From Micrococcaceae bacterium Sec5.8 (GTDB taxonomy: Bacteria > Actinomycetota > Actinomycetes > Actinomycetales > Micrococcaceae): 64,000 nucleotides of DNA. The position numbers and the translations under genes are program-made. Shown piece by piece: positions 52,763-61,692 of this stretch. The stretch covers positions 248,001 through 312,000 of the forward strand of contig CP143429.1 in NCBI GenBank assembly GCA_039636775.1, read 5' to 3'. Each line of letters opens with the position of its first letter. Within the stretch, counting starts at the first letter, position 1. A model generated the notes under the pieces. It ran no database searches, was not told the DNA's origin, and worked only from the letters and a program-made list of their open reading frames with translations.

Positions 52763-53370
52763 ACGGAACCCCAAGAATTCTCAACCGGATCATCCTCGGA
52801 CTCCTGGGGCTCGCCTTCTCCGGACTTGGGGTTCTGCTGATCCTGCTGGCAAGCGTGCCGGCAGTTGCGGTTTGGTGGCATGGCTGGGCCGCCGGGACGT
52901 GGAGCAACTGGCGCGACCTCTTTGAGCGCACGCGCATTCCCGGAGGAACGGGTAGCTGGCTCTGGACGGTGTTGGTTCTGGCGCTGCTCCTGGTAACTGC
53001 GGCCATGGTGGCTTGGGTTGCCCAGCAGGGCAAGGGCCGGGCCGGCCTCCTGGTGTCCGAAGAGGACCCTGGTGACGTGCCCGGGAATGTCAGGATCGGC
53101 AGCGGCGTCGCCGAACAGGCGCTGCGGGCCGCGTTGGCAGACCGTCCCGACCTGGCCGGCGCAACCGTCGGCACCTACGAGTTCCGCGGCGAACCGACCC
53201 TGAAAATCAGGGTCCAGCCCCGCCAGGGCGTAGCCCCGCACCGTCTCGCAGCCGAGGTCTCGGCCCTCGTGGAGGCGCTCGACGTCGCGCTGGGTAAACG
53301 CCCACCGGTCCTCATCCATATCGTCGCCGGAGCCCGGTCCAGGTTCGGCCGCGCGGAGCGGGTCCGCTGA
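52759..53370 (+). CDS. AmaP-like alkaline shock response membrane anchor
   Basis: 203 residues. Two membrane helices (ILGLLGLAFSGLGVLLILLA.. about 9-30; WLWTVLVLALLLVTAAMVAWVA about 65-86) and a C-terminal cytoplasmic Asp23-like domain (DVPGNVRIGSGVAEQALRAALADRPDLAGATVGTYEF). Last gene of the operon; it would tether Asp23 to the membrane as AmaP does in Staphylococcus. No terminator seen in the next 30 bp. Confidence 0.82.
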   Translation: MNGTPRILNRIILGLLGLAFSGLGVLLILLASVPAVAVWWHGWAAGTWSNWRDLFERTRIPGGTGSWLWTVLVLALLLVTAAMVAWVAQQGKGRAGLLVSEEDPGDVPGNVRIGSGVAEQALRAALADRPDLAGATVGTYEFRGEPTLKIRVQPRQGVAPHRLAAEVSALVEALDVALGKRPPVLIHIVAGARSRFGRAERVR

Positions 53371-53401
53371 CGGGACAATGTCTCGTTTCCATAAAGGCGT
53401 G

Positions 53402-53415
53402 TGTAAACGCTTGCA
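53402..53415. promoter_or_regulatory. LacI-type operator upstream of the sugar ABC operon
   Basis: TGTAAACGCTTGCA is a near-palindrome with the central CG of LacI/GalR-family operators, 85 bp upstream of the solute-binding-protein start. The LacI regulator encoded at 57091 is the likely ligand. Confidence 0.6.
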
Positions 53416-53499
53416 TCAGCATTGCCTCTTAACTAGTGTGACAGTCGACACATCAATGCATTGCCGAATTCTGACCGGTACTCAGCGAGGAGACCACCT

Positions 53500-54783
53500 A
53501 TGAAAACCCCGAAGTTTCTACTTCCCGTGGCCACAGCCGGCGTTCTAGCCCTGACACTGTCCGCCTGCGGTGGCGGTGGCGGCGGCAGCACCCCGGCGGC
53601 CGGTGACGCGGAGCAGGGCCTCGACGGCCGCGGCCCCATCACCTACGTCCAGGGCAAGGACAACAGCAACGTGGTCCGTCCGCTGATCGAGAAGTGGAAC
53701 GCCGCCCACCCCGATGAAAAGGTCACGTTCAAGGAACAGACGGACAGCGCCGACCAGCAGCACGATGACCTCGTCCAGAACTTCCAGGCCAAGAACCCCA
53801 ACTACGACGTCGCCAGTGTGGACGTGGTCTGGACCGCGGAATTCGCGGCCAAGGGCTGGCTGCAGCCGCTCAAGGACAAGATGGCGCTGGATACCTCGAA
53901 GATGCTGAAGCCGACGGTGGAGTCCGCGTCCTACAAGGGCACCCTCTACGCAGCCCCCGAATCCTCCGACGGCGGCATCCTGTACTACCGCAAGGACCTG
54001 GTCCCGACGCCGCCGAAGACGTGGGACGAGTTGATGGGCATGTGTTCCATCGCCACGGCAAACAACATGGGCTGCTATTCAGGTCAGTTCGCCAAATACG
54101 AAGGCCTGACGGTCAATGCCTCCGAGGCCATCAACTCCTCTGGCGGCGCCGTGCTGGATAAGGACGGCAAGCCCAGCCTGAACACACCGGAAGCCAAGGC
54201 CGGGCTTGAAAACCTCGCCAAGGCCTACGCGGACGGCAGCATCCCCAAGGAAGCCATCACGTTCAAGGAAGAGGAATCCCGCCAGGCGTTCCAGGACGGG
54301 AAGCTGCTGTTCCTGCGCAACTGGCCGTACGTTTACAACCTGGCCACCACGGAAGGTTCCTCGAAGGTCAAAGACGTCCTCGGCATGGCGGCACTGCCCG
54401 GAAAGTCCGGCCCCGGTGCATCCTCCCTCGGCGGCCACAGCGCCGGCATGAGCGTCTACTCCAAGAACAAGGCCACCGCCCTGGACTTCCTGAAGTTCCT
54501 GACCACGGAAGAGACGCAGAAGTTCTTCGCGACCCAGGGATCCCTGGCGCCGGTCCTCGGCTCGCTGTATGAGGACCAGGAACTGATCGCCAAACTGCCG
54601 TACCTGCCGGTCCTGAAGACCTCGATCGAGAACGCAGTGCCCCGCCCGGTTACTCCGTTCTACCCGGCCGTCACCAAGGCCATCCAGGAAAATGCATACC
54701 CGGCCATCAAGGGCGAGAAGTCAGTGGAAGCCGCCCTGTCTGACATGCAGAAGTCCATCGAAACAGCGACCGCAGGAAAGTAG
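53500..54783 (+). CDS. Carbohydrate ABC transporter substrate-binding lipoprotein
   Basis: 427 residues. ATG at 53500 with GAGGAG 8-9 bases upstream. Signal peptide with lipobox LSAC (about 21-24) followed by a Gly-rich linker. Family-1 solute-binding domain: ITYVQGKDNSNVVRPLIEKWN, VDVVWTAEFAAKGWLQPL, ..GGILYYRKDL. Resembles trehalose/maltose-binding proteins (ThuE-like). Captures a sugar outside the membrane for the two permeases encoded next. No ATPase gene is in the operon, so a shared MsiK-type ATPase is likely. Confidence 0.9.
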   Translation: MKTPKFLLPVATAGVLALTLSACGGGGGGSTPAAGDAEQGLDGRGPITYVQGKDNSNVVRPLIEKWNAAHPDEKVTFKEQTDSADQQHDDLVQNFQAKNPNYDVASVDVVWTAEFAAKGWLQPLKDKMALDTSKMLKPTVESASYKGTLYAAPESSDGGILYYRKDLVPTPPKTWDELMGMCSIATANNMGCYSGQFAKYEGLTVNASEAINSSGGAVLDKDGKPSLNTPEAKAGLENLAKAYADGSIPKEAITFKEEESRQAFQDGKLLFLRNWPYVYNLATTEGSSKVKDVLGMAALPGKSGPGASSLGGHSAGMSVYSKNKATALDFLKFLTTEETQKFFATQGSLAPVLGSLYEDQELIAKLPYLPVLKTSIENAVPRPVTPFYPAVTKAIQENAYPAIKGEKSVEAALSDMQKSIETATAGK

Positions 54784-54790
54784 CCTAGCC

Positions 54791-55828
54791 ATGGCAACTG
54801 AACTGGGCCCGACGCCGGTCAAGTCACCGGCGTCGGGCGGGACCCCGACTAACCGCGGCCCGAAGGGCGTAGGGGAAGATAACCGCATTGCCACGCAGGG
54901 CCGCTGGGCCTCGTGGCTGCTGGCCCCGACCATCGCCGCCCTGGCCATCGTGATCGTCTACCCGATCATCAGCGCGATCATCATGTCTTTCCAGGCCGAC
55001 TCCGGCCTTGATCCGGTCACCGGACTCTTCACCGCCGGCGGGCCGGCCGGCTTCTCCAACTACGTCAACTGGCTGGCCCAGCAGTGCGCCGCTCCGGGCG
55101 GCGGGACCGTAGCCTGCCCGCCGGGGACCCTCGGCTCACAGTTCTGGTCGGCCACGGCCACCACTTTCTTCTTCACCATCGTGACAGTCTCCCTGGAAAC
55201 CGTCCTTGGCTTCTGGATGGCCATGATCATGGCCCGGACCTTCAAGGGCCGCGGCCTGGTCCGCGCGGCGGTGTTGGTCCCGTGGGCTATTCCCACGGCT
55301 GTTACTGCCAAACTGTGGCTGTTCATCTTCGCGTTCGAGGGCATCGCCAACAAGATGTTCAACACCACGATCCTGTGGACCGGCAGCGAATGGCCGGCCA
55401 AGTGGGCAGTGATCATTGCCGACACCTGGAAGACCACGCCCTTCATGGCCCTGCTGATTCTGGCAGGCCTGCAGATGATTCCGGCCGAAGTCTATGAAGC
55501 CGCCAAGGTGGACGGCGCATCCGCGTGGCAGCGGTTCCGCATGATCACCCTGCCGCTGGTGAAACCGGCGCTGATGGTGGCGATCCTCTTCCGCACCCTG
55601 GACGCGCTGCGCATGTTCGACCTCCCGTACATCCTGACGGGCGGCTCGAACAACACCACCACGCTGTCCATTCTGGTGATCAACCAGATCAGGCAAGGGT
55701 TCAACGCCGCAGCGGCCTTGTCCACCATCACGTTCATCATCATTTTCCTGGTGGCCTTCATCTTCGTCAGGTTCCTGGGTGCGAACGTCGTCGAGCAGCA
55801 AACAGGCGCAACTAAGGGGAAGAAATGA
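54791..55828 (+). CDS. Carbohydrate ABC transporter permease (MalF-like)
   Basis: 345 residues from ATG 54791. Cytoplasmic N-terminus of about 40, six membrane helices and the EAA loop EVYEAAKVDGASAWQRFRMITLPLVKP (about 235-260) that contacts the ATPase. It pairs with the next gene to form the channel. Ends in an ATGA overlap with the second permease. Probable substrates are di- or oligosaccharides. Confidence 0.92.
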   Translation: MATELGPTPVKSPASGGTPTNRGPKGVGEDNRIATQGRWASWLLAPTIAALAIVIVYPIISAIIMSFQADSGLDPVTGLFTAGGPAGFSNYVNWLAQQCAAPGGGTVACPPGTLGSQFWSATATTFFFTIVTVSLETVLGFWMAMIMARTFKGRGLVRAAVLVPWAIPTAVTAKLWLFIFAFEGIANKMFNTTILWTGSEWPAKWAVIIADTWKTTPFMALLILAGLQMIPAEVYEAAKVDGASAWQRFRMITLPLVKPALMVAILFRTLDALRMFDLPYILTGGSNNTTTLSILVINQIRQGFNAAAALSTITFIIIFLVAFIFVRFLGANVVEQQTGATKGKK

Positions 55829-56712
55829 CCGCCGCGACAGAATTGCGGGCCCGCCAGGACCGTGGCCGCAAGGTAGCGCAAAACCGCGAGAAGTGGGCGC
55901 AGGGACGCACCTACATCAGTGCGGCCGTCATCCTCATCTGGTGCCTGGCGCCGGCGTACTGGATGGTGGTGACGGCGTTCCGGGATGTCGGGTTCACTTA
56001 CGACACCTCCCTCCTGCCCTCCCACGTCACGCTGGACAATTTCAAGACCGCCTTCGACACCTCCTTTGGCAACCACTTCGGCCAGGCCCTGGCCAACAGT
56101 GTGTTCATCGGCGTCGTGGTGACTGCCATCTCGCTGGTTATCGGCGTTTTTGCGGCCTACGCCCTGGCGCGGTTGAACTTCCGGTTCAAGTACCTGGTGC
56201 TCGGTTTCATCCTGGGCGCCTCGATGTTCCCGGGCGTTGCCCTCATCACCCCGCTGTTCCAGCTCTTCACCAATATCGGCTGGATCGGCACCTACCAGGC
56301 GCTCATCATTCCGAACATCTCCTTCGTCCTCCCGTTGACGGTCTACACCATGACGTCGTTCTTCCGGGAAATGCCGTGGGAGCTTGAGGAATCGGCCCGG
56401 GTGGACGGCTGCACGCAGGGGCAGGCGTTCCGGAAGGTCATCATGCCTCTGGCGGCGCCGGCCATCTTCACGACGGCCATTCTGGCGTTCATTTCCTCCT
56501 GGAACGAATTCCTGATTGCCAGCCAGCTCTCGAGCGACAGGACGCAGCCGGTCACGGTGGCCATTGCCAGCTTTGCCGGCGCGCAGCCCAACCAGATCCC
56601 GTACACAGCGATCATGGCTGCAGGCACCATCGTGACCATCCCTCTGGTCATCCTGGTGCTGGTCTTCCAACGCAAGATCGTCGCCGGCCTGACCGCCGGC
56701 GCGGTCAAGTGA
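55825..56712 (+). CDS. Carbohydrate ABC transporter permease (MalG-like)
   Basis: 295 residues; ATG overlaps the preceding stop. Six membrane helices and the EAA loop ELEESARVDGCTQGQAFRKVIMPLAAP (about 190-215). It makes the heterodimeric channel with the MalF-like protein. Ends 10 bp before the small membrane gene. Confidence 0.92.
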   Translation: MTAATELRARQDRGRKVAQNREKWAQGRTYISAAVILIWCLAPAYWMVVTAFRDVGFTYDTSLLPSHVTLDNFKTAFDTSFGNHFGQALANSVFIGVVVTAISLVIGVFAAYALARLNFRFKYLVLGFILGASMFPGVALITPLFQLFTNIGWIGTYQALIIPNISFVLPLTVYTMTSFFREMPWELEESARVDGCTQGQAFRKVIMPLAAPAIFTTAILAFISSWNEFLIASQLSSDRTQPVTVAIASFAGAQPNQIPYTAIMAAGTIVTIPLVILVLVFQRKIVAGLTAGAVK

Positions 56713-56722
56713 GGGACGTGCT

Positions 56723-56977
56723 GTGACGGCCAGCCAAAACCAGGGCCAGGTATCCGCACCCCGACGCAGGGTGCGGTCCGGGGAGGACTTCGACATCATC
56801 ATCGGGTTCCTGGGTTTCTGGGCGGTGGTGCTGCTGGTGGTCACTGTCTGGATGGAAGTGACTGCCCAGCCGGCGCTCGGGTGGTCCCTCGGACTGCTGG
56901 CCACGCTGCTGGCAATCTATGGGATGATCCGGCTGCGCCGGAAGTTGCCCGAACGGACGGCGACCAGGCGCGGCTGA
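56723..56977 (+). CDS. 84-residue two-helix membrane protein
   Basis: From GTG, with an RBS-like GAGGGACG. Charged N-terminus (RRRVRSGEDFD) and two predicted helices (IIIGFLGFWAVVLLVVTVW and LGWSLGLLATLLAIYGMIRL). No family name known to me; such small proteins often follow malG-type genes in Micrococcaceae. Part of the sugar operon by position. Confidence 0.75.
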   Translation: MTASQNQGQVSAPRRRVRSGEDFDIIIGFLGFWAVVLLVVTVWMEVTAQPALGWSLGLLATLLAIYGMIRLRRKLPERTATRRG

Positions 56978-57090
56978 GGGTCAGTGCTGCTAGGGGCCGG
57001 AGCGGCGGCTTCGTTGCTGTTGAAGCGGCGAGCAGAAAACTCCGGCAACCGGCCATGCGTCGGCGGTAGAAAGTCGACAAAGGGGACACG

Positions 57091-58179
57091 GTGGCAAAGA
57101 CGTCAGACAGGGCACAGCGCGGAGGGCACTCCGGGGTCAGCATCGAGGATGTGGCCGCTGCCGCCGGAGTGTCCACCGCCACCGTGTCCCGCGCCGTCCG
57201 CGGCCTGCCCAGGGTTTCGCCGGCCACCAGGGAAAAAATCCTGGTCATCGCCGACGACCTGGGCTACGTGGCGTCCTCGTCAGCGTCGGGCCTTGCCACC
57301 GGGCGCACCAAGACCATCGGCGTCCTGGCGCCGTTTGTCAGCCGCTGGTTTTTCTCCAAGGCGATCGAGGGCGCAGACCGCGAACTGCACGCCCGCCGGT
57401 ACAACCTCTCACTTTTCAATCTGGGCGGTCACGGCAGCAACCGGGAACGGCTCTTCAGCAAAACCATGGTGTACAAACAAATCGATGCACTGCTGGTCCT
57501 GTGCATGGCGTTGACGCATGAGGAAATCGAGCACCTCCAGAAGATTGACATCCCGTTGGTCGTCGTCGGCGGCCACGTCGAAGAATGCCCGTATATCGGG
57601 ATCGACGACTACGCGGCTGCGGCGACTGCCGTACGCCACCTGATCGGGCTCGGCCACCAGGACATCGCCTTGCTCCACGGTGATGACGAGACCGATCTGA
57701 ACTTCGACGTCCCCAGGGTCCGGATTGAGGCCTTCAAGGACATCATGGCGGAATCCGGCCTGCGGGTCCGGGCGGAGTGGGACGAACTGGGCGACTTCAC
57801 GGTCCGCAGCGGCCAGGAAGCGTTCCGCCGGCTGTGGAACAAGCCCGGACCCAAGCCCACCGCCATTTTCTGTGCCTCCGACGAAATGGCCATGGGGGTC
57901 ATCTTAGAGGCCGCCCGGGCGGGGGTGCGGATTCCGGATGACCTCTCGGTGATCGGGATCGACGACCACGACTTTTCCGAGGCCATGGGCCTCACCACCG
58001 TCGGGCAGCGCCCTGATGAGCAAGCGGAACTGGGCACAAAAATGCTGCTGGATGAGCTCGACGGCATCGTCGGATCGGTGCGCTCCGTGGTCGCCCCGCA
58101 CCACTTGATTTTCCGCAGCACGACGGCGCCGCCCCGCCTCGCGGGGGCGGCTGTCCGGGCGGCGTCGGCGAGTATCTGA
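57091..58179 (+). CDS. LacI-family transcriptional regulator
   Basis: 362 residues from GTG with AAGGGG upstream. HTH SIEDVAAAAGVSTATVSRAVRGLPRVSPATREKI (about 15-50) and periplasmic-binding-protein-type effector domain (about 70-350). It represses or activates the upstream sugar transport operon in response to its sugar; a matching operator lies at 53402. The order SBP-permease-permease-small-regulator on one strand supports local control. Confidence 0.9.
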   Translation: MAKTSDRAQRGGHSGVSIEDVAAAAGVSTATVSRAVRGLPRVSPATREKILVIADDLGYVASSSASGLATGRTKTIGVLAPFVSRWFFSKAIEGADRELHARRYNLSLFNLGGHGSNRERLFSKTMVYKQIDALLVLCMALTHEEIEHLQKIDIPLVVVGGHVEECPYIGIDDYAAAATAVRHLIGLGHQDIALLHGDDETDLNFDVPRVRIEAFKDIMAESGLRVRAEWDELGDFTVRSGQEAFRRLWNKPGPKPTAIFCASDEMAMGVILEAARAGVRIPDDLSVIGIDDHDFSEAMGLTTVGQRPDEQAELGTKMLLDELDGIVGSVRSVVAPHHLIFRSTTAPPRLAGAAVRAASASI

Positions 58180-58232
58180 GGCCCGGAGGGGCGCGGTCCG
58201 GGGAGGACCCGCGTCCTCGTTAAGACGCGCGG

Positions 58233-59156
58233 TTAAGACGCGCGCGCGAGTTGCCGGATCGGGATCCAGCGGGATGCCAGCCGCCGGTACGCGGCGGCTG
58301 CCCCGGTCATGTCCCCTTCAGCCAGGCACTCAATGCCCAGCCGCACATCCATGGGCGAATCGTCCGGATAGACCTTGTCCGCCACCGCCCCGTAATCCAG
58401 CTCCACCACCGCGCCGGGGTGGAAGAGTTCCAGCCAGGCGGTGAGCTGGGTGAGGTCCTCCAGCATGTCGAGCTCCGGCGCGGCGAGGGACAGGTGGGCC
58501 ACCGCATACCGGACCCGTTCCAGGGCCTCGCCGATCGTCGCGCGGATCCGCACGGTGACGATCCGGCCGTCGGACTCCACCACGTCCGTAGGGTCCGACT
58601 CCATGAAGAGGCAGAACCAGCTGAAAGGGATGCCCCAGGTGGATGCGCGGGTATGGACGCGGCCCAGCCCGGATCGTGCCTGCACTTCATCGATGCGTTC
58701 CTGGTGCTTGTCCCGCTGCAGTTCCGGAATGAGCAATTCAGCCAGCGGCGCATGGATGCCCTCCATCAGGGCGTTGGCGGCCAGCCCGGCCCGGAGCACC
58801 AGCTGGCTGGGGCAGTACAGCAATGGCTCCGCTGATCCGGTGCCGGCGGATCCGGTCCCGGGTGCCGTCTCGCCGGGCGGAGCGGCGGCCGGGGAGATAC
58901 CGCCGTTTCGGGGCACCGCAAGGACGCGGACCAGATCCGTCGCCCCGGTGGGAAAAGGGTCACCGCCGGGCCGGGTGATGCGGCCCAGGGACGCGAGCAG
59001 CTCGGCGTTTTCGACAACCGCCCGGGAACCGTTCTGCGCGCTGACCGCGCGCAAAGCCACCTGCTGCTCCGCAGGGAACGCCTCCAACGGCTCGTAGATC
59101 CGCAGCGAGGAGGAGAAGGGCAGCCCGGCCTGACCCCGGTAGAGGTTTCCCGTCAT
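58233..59156 (-). CDS. Conserved hypothetical protein
   Basis: 307 residues, not recognised. Cytoplasmic with no signal; an Ala/Gly/Pro-rich low-complexity insertion (SPAAAPPGETAPGTGSAGTG, about 110-130) divides it. The C-terminal half is helical (IGEALERVRYAVAHLSLAAPEL, LTQLTAWLELFHPGAVVELD). It lies just downstream of exonuclease III on the same strand (31-bp gap). Proteins of this kind are widespread in Arthrobacter relatives, without known function. Confidence 0.78.
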   Translation of the reverse strand: MTGNLYRGQAGLPFSSSLRIYEPLEAFPAEQQVALRAVSAQNGSRAVVENAELLASLGRITRPGGDPFPTGATDLVRVLAVPRNGGISPAAAPPGETAPGTGSAGTGSAEPLLYCPSQLVLRAGLAANALMEGIHAPLAELLIPELQRDKHQERIDEVQARSGLGRVHTRASTWGIPFSWFCLFMESDPTDVVESDGRIVTVRIRATIGEALERVRYAVAHLSLAAPELDMLEDLTQLTAWLELFHPGAVVELDYGAVADKVYPDDSPMDVRLGIECLAEGDMTGAAAAYRRLASRWIPIRQLARAS

Positions 59157-59187
59157 CGGAGGCTGTCCCTTTCCCTGGCTGCCGACA

Positions 59188-59994
59188 TCAGCCGCCCAGC
59201 TCCACGATCACGGGGGCGTGGTCAGAGGCGCCCTTACCCTTGCGTTCCTCGCGGTCGATGGACGCGCCGGTGACCCGCGCGGCCAGTTCCGGAGAAGCCA
59301 GGACGAAGTCGATCCGCATGCCCTCCTTCTTGGGGAAGCGCAACTGCGTGTAGTCCCAGTAGGTATAGACGCCGGGGCCGGGAGCGTGCGGGCGGACCAC
59401 GTCCTGGAAGCCCGCGTTTTCGAATGCGTGGAAGGCGGCGCGCTCCGGCTCGCTGACGTGCGTGAGGCCACCGGCGCGGAAGTAATCGATGTCCCAGACG
59501 TCCTCGTCCTGCGGGGCGATGTTCCAATCTCCCATCAGGGCGATCTGTGCCGCCGGATCCTCCCGGAGCCAGCCCTCGGCATGGGCCCGCAGGGCATCCA
59601 GCCAGCCGAGCTTGTACGGCATGTGTTCGTCGTCGAGGGCGCGGCCATTGGGGACGTAGAGGCTCCAGATTCTGACGCCGCCGCACGTGGCGCCGATGGC
59701 GCGGGCCTCCTGCACGGCGTCCTTGCCGTTTTTTCCGAAAACGGGCTGATCCAGGAAGGTGCGTTCGACGTCGTCGAGTCCCACCCGGGAGGCAATCGCC
59801 ACGCCGTTCCACTGGCTCAGGCCGAAATGCGCTACCTCGTAGCCCATGTTTTCAAACAATTCCCAGGGGAAGTTCTCGTCCTTGCACTTGGTTTCCTGGA
59901 TGGCCAGGACATCACAGTCGGTGCGCTGAAGCCAGGCTTCCACGCGATCGGCGCGGGCGCGGAGCGAGTTCACATTCCAGGTAGCTATCTTCAC
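59188..59994 (-). CDS. xth: Exodeoxyribonuclease III
   Basis: 268 residues. Endonuclease/exonuclease/phosphatase fold with all AP-endonuclease motifs: MKIATWNVNSLRAR, LAIQETKCKDE (metal-binding Glu), LMGDWNIAPQDEDVWD (Asp/Asn), YTQLRFPKKEGMRIDFVL and GKGASDHAPVIVEL (catalytic Asp-His). It repairs abasic sites and degrades 3' ends in base-excision repair, in the cytoplasm, using Mg2+. Divergent from the mms operon. Confidence 0.94.
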   Translation of the reverse strand: MKIATWNVNSLRARADRVEAWLQRTDCDVLAIQETKCKDENFPWELFENMGYEVAHFGLSQWNGVAIASRVGLDDVERTFLDQPVFGKNGKDAVQEARAIGATCGGVRIWSLYVPNGRALDDEHMPYKLGWLDALRAHAEGWLREDPAAQIALMGDWNIAPQDEDVWDIDYFRAGGLTHVSEPERAAFHAFENAGFQDVVRPHAPGPGVYTYWDYTQLRFPKKEGMRIDFVLASPELAARVTGASIDREERKGKGASDHAPVIVELGG

Positions 59995-60068
59995 AGTTCC
60001 TAACTTACCGAACTTGGCAGCCGGAGGAGGCGGACGTCCGGCCGGGCCCTCTGGAATTTAGTAGGAAG

Positions 60069-60084
60069 TCCGAGTATATTCGGA
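60069..60084. promoter_or_regulatory. TCCGA palindrome upstream of mmsA
   Basis: TCCGA-6 bp-TCGGA in an AT-containing stretch 109 bp before the mmsA start. A candidate operator of the valine operon; regulator unknown. A 42-codon frame (60093-60221) with AAGGAG upstream overlaps the mmsA start and could be a leader peptide, but this is weak. Confidence 0.35.
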
Positions 60085-60192
60085 AGGAGAGCATGGCGTG
60101 GATCACACACGGCCCGGCTGTTGGCGCGGGCATCCGCCTGCGCACGACGCAGTTTCACTCCGCAATCACACGGTGCAAAGGAGCATTCCCTC

Positions 60193-61692
60193 ATGGTTCG
60201 CGAACTATCCCATTACATTGACGGACAGCATGTTGAAGGCACCTCGGGGCGCTTTAGCGATGTCTACGACCCCTGCACCGGCGAGGTCCAGGCCAGGGTG
60301 CCGCTGGCCAGCACCGAGGAAGTCCGCAACGTCGTGTCCAACGCGGAGAAGGGCCAGCTCGAATGGGCCGCCATGAACCCGCAGCGCCGCGGCCGGATCC
60401 TGCTCAAGTTTGTGGATCTCGTCAACCAGAACATGGATGAGCTCGCCACCTTGCTGTCCTCCGAACACGGCAAGACGTTCCTCGACGCCAAGGGCGATAT
60501 CCAGCGCGGCATTGAAGTGGTGGAATTCGCCGCCGGCGCCCCGCACCTGCTTAAGGGCGAGTTCTCGGACAGCGCCGGCACGGGCATCGACGTCCACTCG
60601 ATGCGCCAGCCGCTCGGCGTCGTCGCCGGGATCACGCCCTTCAACTTTCCGGCCATGATTCCGCTCTGGAAGTCAGGGCCGGCCCTGGCCGCCGGTAACT
60701 CCTTCATCCTTAAGCCGTCCGAACGGGACCCGTCGGTGCCGCTGCGCCTGGCGGAGCTTTTCACGGAGGCCGGTCTGCCGGACGGCGTCTTCAACGTTGT
60801 CAATGGCGACAAGGAAGCGGTGGATGCGCTGCTTGGGGACCCCCGGGTCCAGGCCATCGGCTTCGTGGGCTCCACACCGATCGCGCAGTACATCTACGCC
60901 ACCGCGGCGGCGAACGGCAAACGCGCCCAGTGCTTCGGCGGCGCCAAAAACCACATGGTGATCATGCCGGACGCTGACCTGGACATGGCTGCGGATGCCC
61001 TCATGGGCGCCGGCTTTGGCTCCGCCGGCGAACGCTGCATGGCAATCTCCGTGGCCGTTCCGGTCGGCAAGGCCACCGGGGACGCGCTGGTCGCCAAGCT
61101 GGAGGAACGGATCGCTGACCTGAAGGTTGGCCACAGCCTCGCCGAGGACTCGGATTTCGGCCCCGTGGTGGCGGCCTCCGCCAAGGAACGGATCGAGGGC
61201 TACATCCAGGCGGGCGTCGACGAGGGCGCCACCCTGCTCACCGACGGCCGCGGCCTCAAAGTTGACGGCTACGACGGCGGCTTCTGGGTTGGCCCCACGC
61301 TCTTCGACAATGTCACGAAGGACATGACGATCTACAAGGAAGAGATCTTCGGTCCGGTCCTGAGTGTCCTCCGTGCCGAGGATTACGATGAGGCCCTGCG
61401 CCTGTGCAGCGAGCACGAGTTCGGCAACGGCGTGGCCATTTACACCCGTGACGGCGACGCCGCGCGCGACTTTGCCAGCCGGGTCCAGGTGGGCATGGTG
61501 GGCATCAACGTTCCCATTCCGGTACCGATCGCCTACTACACCTTCGGCGGCTGGAAGGCTTCGGGCTTCGGCGACCTCAACCAGCACGGTGCCGACGCTT
61601 TCCGGTTCTACACGAAGACCAAGACGGTCACCACCCGCTGGCCGTCCGGCATCCGCAGCGGTGCCAGCTTCGTGATGCCGGAAGGCAGCTGA
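60193..61692 (+). CDS. mmsA: CoA-acylating methylmalonate-semialdehyde dehydrogenase
   Basis: 499 residues. ATG at 60193 with AAGGAG at 9 bases. Aldehyde dehydrogenase superfamily; ITPFNFPAMIPLWKSGPALA (about 150), catalytic Cys in GSAGERCMAIS (about 280) and the C-terminal IGVGGWKASGFGD-like part match the MmsA/IolA branch, which lacks the general base Glu of ordinary ALDHs and uses CoA. It converts methylmalonate semialdehyde to propionyl-CoA plus CO2 in valine catabolism. Its stop overlaps the next start (TGATG). Confidence 0.94.
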   Translation: MVRELSHYIDGQHVEGTSGRFSDVYDPCTGEVQARVPLASTEEVRNVVSNAEKGQLEWAAMNPQRRGRILLKFVDLVNQNMDELATLLSSEHGKTFLDAKGDIQRGIEVVEFAAGAPHLLKGEFSDSAGTGIDVHSMRQPLGVVAGITPFNFPAMIPLWKSGPALAAGNSFILKPSERDPSVPLRLAELFTEAGLPDGVFNVVNGDKEAVDALLGDPRVQAIGFVGSTPIAQYIYATAAANGKRAQCFGGAKNHMVIMPDADLDMAADALMGAGFGSAGERCMAISVAVPVGKATGDALVAKLEERIADLKVGHSLAEDSDFGPVVAASAKERIEGYIQAGVDEGATLLTDGRGLKVDGYDGGFWVGPTLFDNVTKDMTIYKEEIFGPVLSVLRAEDYDEALRLCSEHEFGNGVAIYTRDGDAARDFASRVQVGMVGINVPIPVPIAYYTFGGWKASGFGDLNQHGADAFRFYTKTKTVTTRWPSGIRSGASFVMPEGS

